NCBI RefSeq assembly: GCF_000684975.1 | Contig: NZ_BAXZ01000044.1 | Coordinates: 1 to 14,348 of the forward strand | Direction: 5' to 3' | Length of the DNA: 14,348 bases | Origin: Paraburkholderia acidipaludis NBRC 101816 | GTDB lineage: Bacteria; Pseudomonadota; Gammaproteobacteria; Burkholderiales; Burkholderiaceae | Shown: in pieces, positions 6,602 to 13,049 of the stretch | Position numbering within the stretch: position 1 is the stretch's first letter | How the letters are laid out: each line of letters begins with the position of its first letter | Made by a program: the position numbers and the translations under genes | The notes under the pieces: generated by a model | Databases searched by the model: none | Told to the model about the DNA's origin: nothing | What the model saw: the letters and a program-made list of their open reading frames with translations, nothing else

Positions 6602-7618
6602 ATGTCTCATACCGACTCGAAGCCCGATGGCGTGCTCGAAAGCCGCCGCTCGTTACTGAAGATGGCCGCGAGCCTGGGCGCGGGCGCGGCCCTGCGCGGG
6701 TTCGGCGCCGCCGGCGCGACGCTTGCCGCGAGCGGCGCGGCAAGCGCGCAGGACGGCAAGGTGGTCAGTCTCGGCTACCAGAAATACGGCAATTTCATCA
6801 TTCTCAAGACGCGCGGCACGCTCGAAAAACGTCTCGCGCCGCTCGGATTTTCTGTGCGATGGCTCGAATTTCCGGCCGGCCCGCAACTGCTCGAAGGGTT
6901 GAACGCGAATGCCGTCGATATCGGCGTAGTGGGCGAAACACCCCCCGTGTTCGCTCAGGCGGGCGGGGTGGACTTCGTCTATATCGCCGCCGAGCCGGAC
7001 GCGCCGCGCGGCGAAGCGCTGATCGTGCCGAAGAACTCGCCGATCCGCTCGGTGGCCGAACTGCGCGGCAAGAAGGTGGCCTGCAACCGCGGCTCGAACA
7101 CCCACTATCTGCTCGTGAAGGCGCTGGAGCAGGGCAAGGTCCGCTACGACGAAATCCAGCCGGCCTATCTCGCCCCCGCGGATGCCCGCGCGGCGTTTGC
7201 CAACGGCAGTGTGGATGCGTGGGCGATCTGGGATCCGTATCTGGCCGCCGCCGAGCGGCAGCTTGGCGCACGCGTGCTCGTCAACGGCGAAGGGCTCGTG
7301 CGCAACATCGAGTATTACGTCGCACGACGTCCATTCGCGGCGCAGCACCCGGATGTGGTGCATGCCGTTCTGGACGAACTGCAGCAGCTCGACACCTGGG
7401 CCGCGCAGAACGTGGCGGCCGTTGCCGCCCAGCTCGCGCCGCTCACGGGGCTCGACACCGGCACGCTGGAACTCGCGCTGGGGCGCACGGGCTACGGCAT
7501 CCTGTCCGTGGACGCAGGCCGTTTTTCGTATCAGCAACAGATTGCCGATACGCTCTACGAACTCAAGCTCATTCCGCAAAAGCTGGCCGTTGCCGACGCG
7601 CGCTGGAAGAACGCCTGA
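6602..7618 (+). CDS. Tat-exported aliphatic sulfonate-binding protein, SsuA-like, without adjacent permease or ATPase
   Basis: This is a periplasmic solute-binding protein of the SsuA/NitT-TauT type, 338 residues. The N-terminus is a twin-arginine signal: SRRSLLK (14-20), a hydrophobic alanine-rich stretch, and likely cleavage after ASA (A49). The mature part starts with VVSLGYQKYGNFIILK and continues with EFPAGPQLLEGLN, GVVGETPPVFAQA, LRGKKVACNRGSNTHYLLVKALE and PADARAAF, SVDAWAIWDPYLAAAE, all typical of the family. The start at 6602 is chosen because it places the RR motif near residue 15 and lies downstream of a good promoter candidate; in-frame codons at 6542 and 6569 lie inside that promoter. 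No ssuB or ssuC follows, and the next gene is a chemoreceptor. It may serve a distant transporter or present ligand to a receptor. Confidence 0.85.
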   Translation: MSHTDSKPDGVLESRRSLLKMAASLGAGAALRGFGAAGATLAASGAASAQDGKVVSLGYQKYGNFIILKTRGTLEKRLAPLGFSVRWLEFPAGPQLLEGLNANAVDIGVVGETPPVFAQAGGVDFVYIAAEPDAPRGEALIVPKNSPIRSVAELRGKKVACNRGSNTHYLLVKALEQGKVRYDEIQPAYLAPADARAAFANGSVDAWAIWDPYLAAAERQLGARVLVNGEGLVRNIEYYVARRPFAAQHPDVVHAVLDELQQLDTWAAQNVAAVAAQLAPLTGLDTGTLELALGRTGYGILSVDAGRFSYQQQIADTLYELKLIPQKLAVADARWKNA

Positions 7619-7624
7619 GGCGGA

Positions 7625-7647
7625 CCGGGTGCCGCAATGGCGCCCGG
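7625..7647 (+). terminator. Hairpin after the SsuA-like gene, possible terminator
   Basis: CCGGGTGCC (7625-7633) pairs with GGCGCCCGG (7639-7647) over 9 bp with one wobble and a 5-nt loop, beginning 6 nt after the stop codon. No T-tract follows, so it may be a U-less terminator or a 3'-end stabiliser. It supports separation from the chemoreceptor gene. Confidence 0.4.
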
Positions 7648-7814
7648 CGCCTCGCGCACCGTGATGCGGCTCATGCCGAACATCGCGCACGGTCAATTCT
7701 TGAAATTGAATCCATTCAGTTCGGTGCAGCCGGCTCCGTAAACAGGCTGAGCAACAAGAAAGGCGCCAGGCGCCAAATGAACGGCTGGAAAACGGCTGGA
7801 GGAAACAAGCACCC

Positions 7815-9725
7815 ATGGGCACCCGCTCCATTGCAGTCAAACTGAGCCTGATATTCGGTGCGGCGCTCGCCGCCACGATCATTGCGATCACATTGTTTGC
7901 GACCTTGAACGTTCGCTGGCAGGCAGCGGACAGCTTTGCCGCGGCGAGCATGGGCCAGATGCGCCAGATCGATACGAGCCTGAGAAATACCTTCGATCAG
8001 GTGCGCGGCAACGTCGTGTTCGTTTCGGATTCGCCGGTGGTGCAGACCGCCAACGAATCGGTGACGAACTATCTGACGCACGGCGGCGCGATGACACCCG
8101 ATACGAACGGCGGCGTGGAAAGCGCGATCTTCTCGCTGCTGAAGCGTTTCGGCGATAGCCACCCGGATCTGCGCTACGTCTACCTCGGCACGAAATGGGG
8201 CGGCTATATCCAGTGGCCGAAGAGCGAGTTCAAGACCGATCACTACGACCCGCGCGAGCGCCCCTGGTACGCGCAGCGGAGCGGAGCGGGCGGCAACGTG
8301 ACTCGCACGGGCGCGTATGCGGCGGACGGCGGCGACAAGGAAGTGATCATCAGCTTCGTGCGCACGGTCCAGGACGGGCAAGGCAAGCCGCTCGGCGTGC
8401 TCGGCATGGACATCTCGCTCGAAGGGCTCGCGAAGATGGTCAGGCAGGTGCGCTTCGGGCAGACCGGCTACCTGATGGTGGTGGAGGACAGCGGCACCGT
8501 GCTCGTCGACCCTCACGATCCTTCGCACGCCTTCAAAAAGCTCGAAGAGCTCGGCGACGGCTATCGCGATCTGGCGCAAACCGGCGGCGGGCTGCATGCC
8601 ATCGAGCTGGGCGGCACGCGCTACGACAGCGTGGTCTATACATCGCCGGAACTGGGCTGGAAATATATCGGCCTGATCCCGCATTCGGAGATGATGGCGG
8701 ACGCGAACCGCCTCAGCATCGTGCTGATGCTGGGTGGCGCGTTGCTGCTCGGCGCGGCGCTTGCCCTCACGATGATGCTGGGGCGTCGCCTGACAAAACC
8801 GCTGCGACAGCTTTCACACAGCATGCAGGACATCGCCTCCGGCAACGGCGACCTCACGCAACGGCTGCCGGTCACGAGCGGCGACGAAGTTGGCGCACTT
8901 GCGTCGCGATTCAACGAGTTCGTGGAGAAACTCAACGGTGTGTTGTTAGGAGTGCGGCGCAACAGCGAAACGCTGCGTACCGCCGCGGGCGAGATCTCGG
9001 CCGGCAACGCGGATCTTTCCGCGCGTACCGAGCGGCAGGCCGCGGCGCTCGAACAAACCGCCGCCACCATGGACGAGCTGACCTCGGCCGTCCGGCAGAA
9101 TGCGGACAACGCGCGCCAGGCGAACGCGCTTGCGGTCGACGCCACGGCCGTGGCGGGCCGCAGCAACGAGGTGGTCAAACGCGTGGTCGGCACGATGGGC
9201 GACATCAACCAGAGTTCGAGCGCGATCGCGGAGATTATCGGGCTGATCGAGAGCATCGCTTTTCAGACCAATATTCTCGCGCTCAACGCAGCGGTCGAGG
9301 CGGCACGGGCGGGCGAGCAGGGACGCGGCTTCGCCGTCGTGGCCGGCGAGGTGCGCAATCTTGCGCAACGTTCGTCGTCGGCGGCGCGGGAGATCAAGGA
9401 GCTGATCAGCGCGTCGGTCGGCAAGATCCAGGAAGGCTCCGTGCTGGCGAACGAGGCCGGGAGGACGATGGCGGAAGTGACGCAGGCGGTGAGCCGCGTG
9501 GCGGGCATCGTCGTCGAAATCGCGGCGGCTTCGGACGAGCAAAGCCGCGGGATCGAGCAGGTGAATCTGGCGATTGCGCAACTCGAAGGCGTCACGCAGC
9601 AGAACGCGGCGCTCGTCGAGGAGGCGGCTGCGGCGTCGTCCTCGCTCGAGGACCAGGGCCGCCAGTTGAACGACGCGGTCGCCGTGTTCCGGTTGCGGCA
9701 CGACGCGGCCGAGGCGGTTGCGTAG
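7815..9725 (+). CDS. Methyl-accepting chemotaxis protein with periplasmic dCache sensor
   Basis: This is an inner-membrane chemoreceptor of 636 residues that controls CheA through CheW. The order is TM1 (about 8-32), a periplasmic double-Cache domain (about 35-295), TM2 (about 299-321), HAMP (about 322-375) and the signalling coiled coil. The hairpin tip is intact (IAFQTNILALNAAVEAAR, 481-498, then GFAVVAGEVRNLAQRS). Candidate methylation stretches are near LEQTAATMDEL (412-422) and QQNAALVEEAAAAS (595-608). The sensor carries Y144, R149, W151, Y152 (YDPRERPWY), Y168 and D199 (GMDISL), close to the amino-acid-binding dCache signature, but the Tyr-x-Asp step is stretched to Y168-A-A-D171. There is no C-terminal CheR/CheB-binding pentapeptide. 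GGAGGAAA (7798-7805) precedes the ATG at a slightly long spacing. The ligand is not known. Confidence 0.93.
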   Translation: MGTRSIAVKLSLIFGAALAATIIAITLFATLNVRWQAADSFAAASMGQMRQIDTSLRNTFDQVRGNVVFVSDSPVVQTANESVTNYLTHGGAMTPDTNGGVESAIFSLLKRFGDSHPDLRYVYLGTKWGGYIQWPKSEFKTDHYDPRERPWYAQRSGAGGNVTRTGAYAADGGDKEVIISFVRTVQDGQGKPLGVLGMDISLEGLAKMVRQVRFGQTGYLMVVEDSGTVLVDPHDPSHAFKKLEELGDGYRDLAQTGGGLHAIELGGTRYDSVVYTSPELGWKYIGLIPHSEMMADANRLSIVLMLGGALLLGAALALTMMLGRRLTKPLRQLSHSMQDIASGNGDLTQRLPVTSGDEVGALASRFNEFVEKLNGVLLGVRRNSETLRTAAGEISAGNADLSARTERQAAALEQTAATMDELTSAVRQNADNARQANALAVDATAVAGRSNEVVKRVVGTMGDINQSSSAIAEIIGLIESIAFQTNILALNAAVEAARAGEQGRGFAVVAGEVRNLAQRSSSAAREIKELISASVGKIQEGSVLANEAGRTMAEVTQAVSRVAGIVVEIAAASDEQSRGIEQVNLAIAQLEGVTQQNAALVEEAAAASSSLEDQGRQLNDAVAVFRLRHDAAEAVA

Positions 9726-9751
9726 TAATGAAGGAATGCTGATTAGTCGTT

Positions 9752-9779
9752 CACGCTCCAGGAGAGGTGCCGCAGCGTG
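9752..9779. terminator. Weak bidirectional hairpin between convergent genes
   Basis: CACGCT (9752-9757) and AGCGTG (9774-9779) form a perfect 6-bp stem with a 16-nt loop, located between the converging chemoreceptor and dgdR stops. No T-tract is present on either side. It is the only terminator candidate in this 60-nt gap. Confidence 0.25.
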
Positions 9780-9785
9780 CGACCA

Positions 9786-10679
9786 TCAAAGCAGCGGCAG
9801 CGTGAGCCGGAGGTGCTCGGCAAATGCCGCCGTGAGCGGCGAGGCTCGCTTGCGCCCGAACTTGAGCGTAATGCCGACGGCCGGCAACGGCGGCAGCGAG
9901 GGATCGCCATTCAGAATGGCGAGATCCGGCGGCACGGCCGTCTGCGTCATGATGGCGAAGGCCTGCCCTGAACGCACGAGCGCAGTGAGGCCCGCGAGGC
10001 TGCTGCTGGCATAAGCGACGCGATAGGCTCTGCCGGCGCGCTGCAGCGCTTCGCAGGCCGCGATATGGTCGAGCGTGTCCGGGTCCGAGAGCGCCAGCGG
10101 CAAGGGATCGAAGTGCGCGGCGTCGAGCCCCGGATAGCCGATCCAGACCAGTTGCTCGCGGCGGATGATCTCGTCGCCGGGGCTGCCGGGGTTGTCTTCC
10201 GGCAGCGAGATCATGGCCAGATCGACCGCGCGCTTCTCCAGGTGTTCGACGAGCCGCGGCGTGGGTCCGCACACCACTTCCACGAGCGCATGCGGATGCT
10301 GGCTCGAGAATTGGCGCAGCAGGGCGGGAAGGAACACGGCCGCATAATCGTCGGGGCAGCCAAAGCGGATGCTGCCCGACAAGCCCTTGCCGAGCAGATC
10401 GGCCATCGCTTCGTCGTGCAGGCGCAGCATGCGCTGGGCGTGGATCAGCAGCCGCTCGCCGGGATTCGTGAGCACCACGCCGCGTCCGGTGCGCTGAAAC
10501 AGCGGCTGATCGACAATTTCTTCCAGGCGTTTCATCTGCTGGCTCAGCGCGGACTGGGTCCGGCCGACGCGGCTCGCGGCGCGGCTCAGCGCGCGGACTT
10601 CGGCGATCACGGCAAACGAACGCAGCAAATCGATTTCGAGAGTGCGGCTCAAGATATTAGCCTCGCTTCTGGCTTCCAT
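9786..10679 (-). CDS. dgdR: LysR-family regulator of 2,2-dialkylglycine decarboxylase
   Basis: This is a 297-residue LysR-type transcription factor. The N-terminal winged helix-turn-helix spans about residues 14-75 (DLLRSFAVIAEVRALSRAA, then GRTQSALSQQMKRLEE and the wing PLFQRTGRGVVLT), followed by an effector domain of periplasmic-binding fold. The gene is divergent from dgdA with 84 nt between the annotated starts, the arrangement known in Burkholderia cepacia, where DgdR represses dgdA and dialkyl amino acids relieve repression. The ATG at 10679 overlaps a candidate operator and has no clear ribosome binding site. A TTG at 10652 would give a protein beginning near SRTLEIDLLRSF, a usual LysR start, and is a real alternative. 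The gene symbol rests on the linkage and the LysR class. Confidence 0.85.
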   Translation of the reverse strand: MEARSEANILSRTLEIDLLRSFAVIAEVRALSRAASRVGRTQSALSQQMKRLEEIVDQPLFQRTGRGVVLTNPGERLLIHAQRMLRLHDEAMADLLGKGLSGSIRFGCPDDYAAVFLPALLRQFSSQHPHALVEVVCGPTPRLVEHLEKRAVDLAMISLPEDNPGSPGDEIIRREQLVWIGYPGLDAAHFDPLPLALSDPDTLDHIAACEALQRAGRAYRVAYASSSLAGLTALVRSGQAFAIMTQTAVPPDLAILNGDPSLPPLPAVGITLKFGRKRASPLTAAFAEHLRLTLPLL

Positions 10680-10680
10680 A

Positions 10681-10696
10681 AGAACTATTCGATTCT
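10681..10696. promoter_or_regulatory. Candidate DgdR operator in the dgdR-dgdA gap
   Basis: AGAA-N8-TTCT is an interrupted dyad in the AT-rich part of the divergent region, next to TATAAAA (10696-10702). Its size and position fit a LysR-type site that would cover the dgdR start and the promoters of both genes. Only four base pairs per arm match, so this is tentative. Confidence 0.3.
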
Positions 10697-10750
10697 ATAA
10701 AAGCAGAGCGACGACTAGACTGCAAGTCATTGCCCATTGCCGCTACGCAC

Positions 10751-10756
10751 GAGGAG
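10751..10756 (+). promoter_or_regulatory. Ribosome binding site fixing the GTG start of dgdA
   Basis: GAGGAG is followed 7 nt later by GTG at 10764. This supports GTG over the in-frame upstream ATG at 10737, which would place the Shine-Dalgarno sequence inside the coding region. Confidence 0.7.
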
Positions 10757-10763
10757 AAGCACG

Positions 10764-12065
10764 GTGTCCCGCAACGACGATGCAACCTTCTGGCGCAATG
10801 CCAGGCAGCACCTCATCCGCTATGGCGGCACGTTCGAGCCGATGATCATCGAGCGCGCGCAAGGCAGCTTTGTCTACGACGCGGACGATCGTCCGATCCT
10901 CGATTTCACCTCGGGCCAGATGAGCGCCGTGCTGGGGCACAGCCACCCGGAAATCGTCTCGGTCGTTCAGGAATACGTCGGCAAGCTCGATCATCTTTTC
11001 AGCGGCATGCTGTCCCGCCCGGTGGTCGAGCTCGCCACTCGGCTGGCCGAGATCACGCCGGACGGGCTCGACCGGGCGCTGCTGCTCAGCACGGGCGCCG
11101 AGTCGAACGAGGCCGCGATTCGTATGGCGAAACTCGTCACGGGCCGCTATGAGATCGTTGGTTTTGCGCAGTCGTGGCACGGCATGACGGGCGCCGCGGC
11201 CTCGGCGACTTATAGCGCGGGGCGCAAGGGTGTCGGCCCTGCCCCGGTTGGTTCGTTCGCGATACCCGCGCCGTTCGCGTACCGCGCGCGCTTCGAACGC
11301 AATGGCGCTTACGACTGGCTTGCGGAGCTGGACTACGCCTTCGATCTCATCGACCGGCAGTCCAGCGGCAATCTCGCGGCCTTCATCGCGGAGCCGATCC
11401 TGAGTTCCGGCGGCATCATCGAATTGCCGCAAGGCTATATGGCGGCCCTCAAGCGCAAGTGCGAGGAGCGCGGCATGCTGCTGATCCTGGACGAGGCGCA
11501 GACCGGCGTGGGGCGGACGGGCACGATGTTCGCCTGCCAGCGCGACGGCGTCACGCCCGACATCCTCACGCTTTCGAAGACGCTGGGCGCGGGCCTGCCG
11601 CTGGCGGCCGTCGTCACGTCCGCACAGATCGAAGAGCAGGCCCACGAGCGCGGCTATCTCTTCTATACGACGCATGTTTCCGATCCGCTACCCGCCGCCG
11701 TGGGGCTGCGCGTGCTCGACGTGGTCGAGCGCGAAGGGCTGGCGGCGCGGGCCAACGTGATGGGCGAGCGGCTCAGGCGCGGGCTGCTGGACCTGATGGA
11801 GCGCTTTAACTGCATAGGCGACGTGCGCGGCCGCGGGCTGCTGCTGGGCATGGAGGTCGTCAAGGATCGCCGCACGAAGGAGCCGGCGGACGGGCTGGGC
11901 GCCAGGATCACGCGCGAGTGCATGAAGCTCGGGCTCAGCATGAATATCGTGCAGCTGCCCGGCATGGGCGGTGTTTTTCGCATCGCGCCGCCGCTGACCG
12001 TCAGCGAAGAGGAGATCGACCTGGGGCTCGATTTGCTGGAGCAGGCGATCCGGCGCTCGATGTAG
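10764..12065 (+). CDS. dgdA: 2,2-dialkylglycine decarboxylase (PLP, class III aminotransferase fold)
   Basis: DgdA decarboxylates 2,2-dialkylglycines such as 2-aminoisobutyrate and then transfers the amino group to pyruvate, giving a ketone, CO2 and alanine. The GTG at 10764 gives 433 residues, the length I recall for the B. cepacia enzyme. The characteristic active site is present at the expected numbers: Q52 (TSGQMSAVLGHSHPE), W138 (QSWHGMTGA), D243 and Q246 (LLILDEAQTGVGRTG), and the PLP lysine K272 (LTLSKTLGAGLPL). The glutamine at position 52 and the GAESNEAAIR loop distinguish it from ornithine or GABA aminotransferases. It is divergent from the LysR gene dgdR. No uptake gene for its substrate is next to it. 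Confidence 0.95.
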   Translation: MSRNDDATFWRNARQHLIRYGGTFEPMIIERAQGSFVYDADDRPILDFTSGQMSAVLGHSHPEIVSVVQEYVGKLDHLFSGMLSRPVVELATRLAEITPDGLDRALLLSTGAESNEAAIRMAKLVTGRYEIVGFAQSWHGMTGAAASATYSAGRKGVGPAPVGSFAIPAPFAYRARFERNGAYDWLAELDYAFDLIDRQSSGNLAAFIAEPILSSGGIIELPQGYMAALKRKCEERGMLLILDEAQTGVGRTGTMFACQRDGVTPDILTLSKTLGAGLPLAAVVTSAQIEEQAHERGYLFYTTHVSDPLPAAVGLRVLDVVEREGLAARANVMGERLRRGLLDLMERFNCIGDVRGRGLLLGMEVVKDRRTKEPADGLGARITRECMKLGLSMNIVQLPGMGGVFRIAPPLTVSEEEIDLGLDLLEQAIRRSM

Positions 12066-12098
12066 CCGCTCGAGCCGGCCGGCGCTTCATAGCCTGGT

Positions 12099-12434
12099 TC
12101 ATAGCTTGGGATGGCACTCGAACTCGATCACGGAATGCTGCTGCTGCAACGTCTGCTGACCTTCCGTTCGTTCGGTGACGAAACTCGTCTGCAAGCCGAG
12201 GTTCTGGCAATAGTTCGTGGCTTCGGTCAGGGCACGCTGATGAGCGCGTGCCCACGCGAGACGTCCTCCGGTTGCCGAGGCCGATACTGTGTAGGAGCCC
12301 GGCTTGTCTGCCGAGGTCACGCTCGTGGCCGACGCGCAACCCGTTAGCACTGCACAGAGTCCCGCCGCCGAAACAAACCAGCGCAATGGCGAGCGCGCCG
12401 TTGCCGGCCGACGAGGCCGGTTCGTCGCGCTCAC
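12099..12434 (-). CDS. Small putative lipoprotein of unknown function
   Basis: The 111-residue product has a basic n-region (RPRR, R18), a hydrophobic stretch WFVSAAGLCAVL and a lipobox L30-T-G-C33, so it should be exported and lipidated. The mature part begins SATSVTSADKPGSYTVSASATGG, contains AWARAHQRALTEATNYCQNLG and ends IEFECHPKL, with cysteines that could form a disulfide. The GTG start at 12434 overlaps the stop of the upstream membrane-protein gene in GTGA, which implies coupled translation since no strong ribosome binding site is seen. I recognise it as resembling small Burkholderia lipoproteins with an alanine-rich helix after YTVSAS, but none with a known role. It converges on dgdA with a 33-nt gap. 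Confidence 0.7.
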   Translation of the reverse strand: MSATNRPRRPATARSPLRWFVSAAGLCAVLTGCASATSVTSADKPGSYTVSASATGGRLAWARAHQRALTEATNYCQNLGLQTSFVTERTEGQQTLQQQHSVIEFECHPKL

Positions 12435-12763
12435 GAGCAGGGCCGCGCCACGCTGCGATGCGGTCCTTTCTTGTAGCTTTCGAGCGCTGCGCGCAGCCTT
12501 ACGTGTTGCACGATCTTCTGGCTCGTCACGTGGCCCGCGGCGCTGCGAACCCGCTTTGCCGCGCGCGCCAGAAGCCGCGCGTCATGCCGGCTGCGTGCCC
12601 AGGCGCGCGCCGCGAACCAGCCCACCAGGGTCCAGCCCAGCAGGATGTTGACTACCGTGATCGCGAAGGCGTCGCTATGCCCGCGCGCATCCGCCTCGAT
12701 GGACGGAATCAGATAAACACTGATGGCGGCAATGATCGCCGCGCCTTCGAGAACCTGCACCAT
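12431..12763 (-). CDS. Superinfection immunity family membrane protein
   Basis: The 110-residue product has two membrane segments, about residues 6-20 (EGAAIIAAISVYLIPS) and 31-50. Between and within them lies the signature of the superinfection-immunity family: an acidic/ARGH linker (EADARGHSDAF) followed by NILLGWTLVGWFAA. The basic C-terminal tail (about 60 residues, many Arg and Lys) should be cytoplasmic. In phage T4 the founding member Imm blocks DNA entry by later phages, but most bacterial members are uncharacterised, so a defence role here is only possible. The ATG at 12763 is chosen because GAGGTGG lies 4 nt upstream; an in-frame start at 12829 would add 22 residues. The stop overlaps the lipoprotein start. 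Confidence 0.7.
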   Translation of the reverse strand: MVQVLEGAAIIAAISVYLIPSIEADARGHSDAFAITVVNILLGWTLVGWFAARAWARSRHDARLLARAAKRVRSAAGHVTSQKIVQHVRLRAALESYKKGPHRSVARPCS

Positions 12764-12767
12764 GGCA

Positions 12768-12774
12768 CCACCTC
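12768..12774 (-). promoter_or_regulatory. Ribosome binding site of the superinfection-immunity-family gene
   Basis: GAGGTGG on the minus strand, 4 nt before the ATG at 12763, selects this start over the in-frame codon at 12829. Confidence 0.6.
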
Positions 12775-12859
12775 GGAATTCATCAGAAAGAATGTCGATC
12801 GGGCGGAACGCCGGCGATCGCAGTGACATGGGAATGCATGTTAGGACAGTTCTATCGAA

Positions 12860-12877
12860 AGTCTATTTCCATAGACT
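12860..12877. promoter_or_regulatory. Perfect inverted repeat AGTCTAT-TTCC-ATAGACT
   Basis: Seven-base arms (12860-12866 and 12871-12877) are perfectly complementary around a 4-nt centre, in an AT-richer pocket about 100 nt upstream of the superinfection-immunity-family start. A second folded element, two CGATCG copies flanking GGCG-GAA-CGCC (12796-12820), lies between it and the gene. The site could be an operator for the gene pair. The rest of the 285-nt gap (12764-13048) shows no convincing gene. Confidence 0.35.
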
Positions 12878-13033
12878 GAAAACAGCGTTGTCTCCATCAG
12901 AACAATCGTGGCGAGCGTGGAAGGCTGCCGTAGGAATCCTGTTTAGTGCGATCTGGCACGGGATGTTCGGGCTGCCCCCTTGAATGGGCACAGGTGCGAG
13001 AGACGCGGCGGCGAGTGCCGGCGCTCCCGCTCC

Positions 13034-13049
13034 AGGCCCCGCAGGGCCT
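13034..13049 (-). terminator. Hairpin at the stop of the beta-propeller gene
   Basis: AGGCCC-TGCG-GGGCCT on the minus strand is a perfect 6-bp stem with a tetraloop, starting within the TAA stop codon of the beta-propeller gene. No U-tract follows. It is a plausible 3'-end element for that transcript. Confidence 0.4.

Noticed and set aside
7780..7800. AACGGCTGGA repeated at 7780-7789 and 7791-7800 before the chemoreceptor
   Set aside because: It is a short local duplication next to the ribosome binding site, with no symmetry or third copy. It is probably chance slippage.
8195..9742. Long plus-strand frame overlapping the chemoreceptor gene
   Set aside because: It is the +1 shadow of a gene with clear chemoreceptor domains; the product is arginine/glycine-rich with no motif.
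12074..12105. Self-complementary GCCGGCCGGC and repeated TTCATAGC between dgdA and the lipoprotein gene
   Set aside because: The palindrome has no loop to form a useful hairpin and no T-tract, and the 8-bp repeat is within chance and partly coding. It is not called as a terminator.
12828..12983. Possible 51-codon plus-strand gene ending in a tryptophan-containing hydrophobic segment
   Set aside because: There is no Shine-Dalgarno sequence, it runs through the perfect inverted repeat at 12860-12877, and I recognise no relative. It would need conservation evidence.
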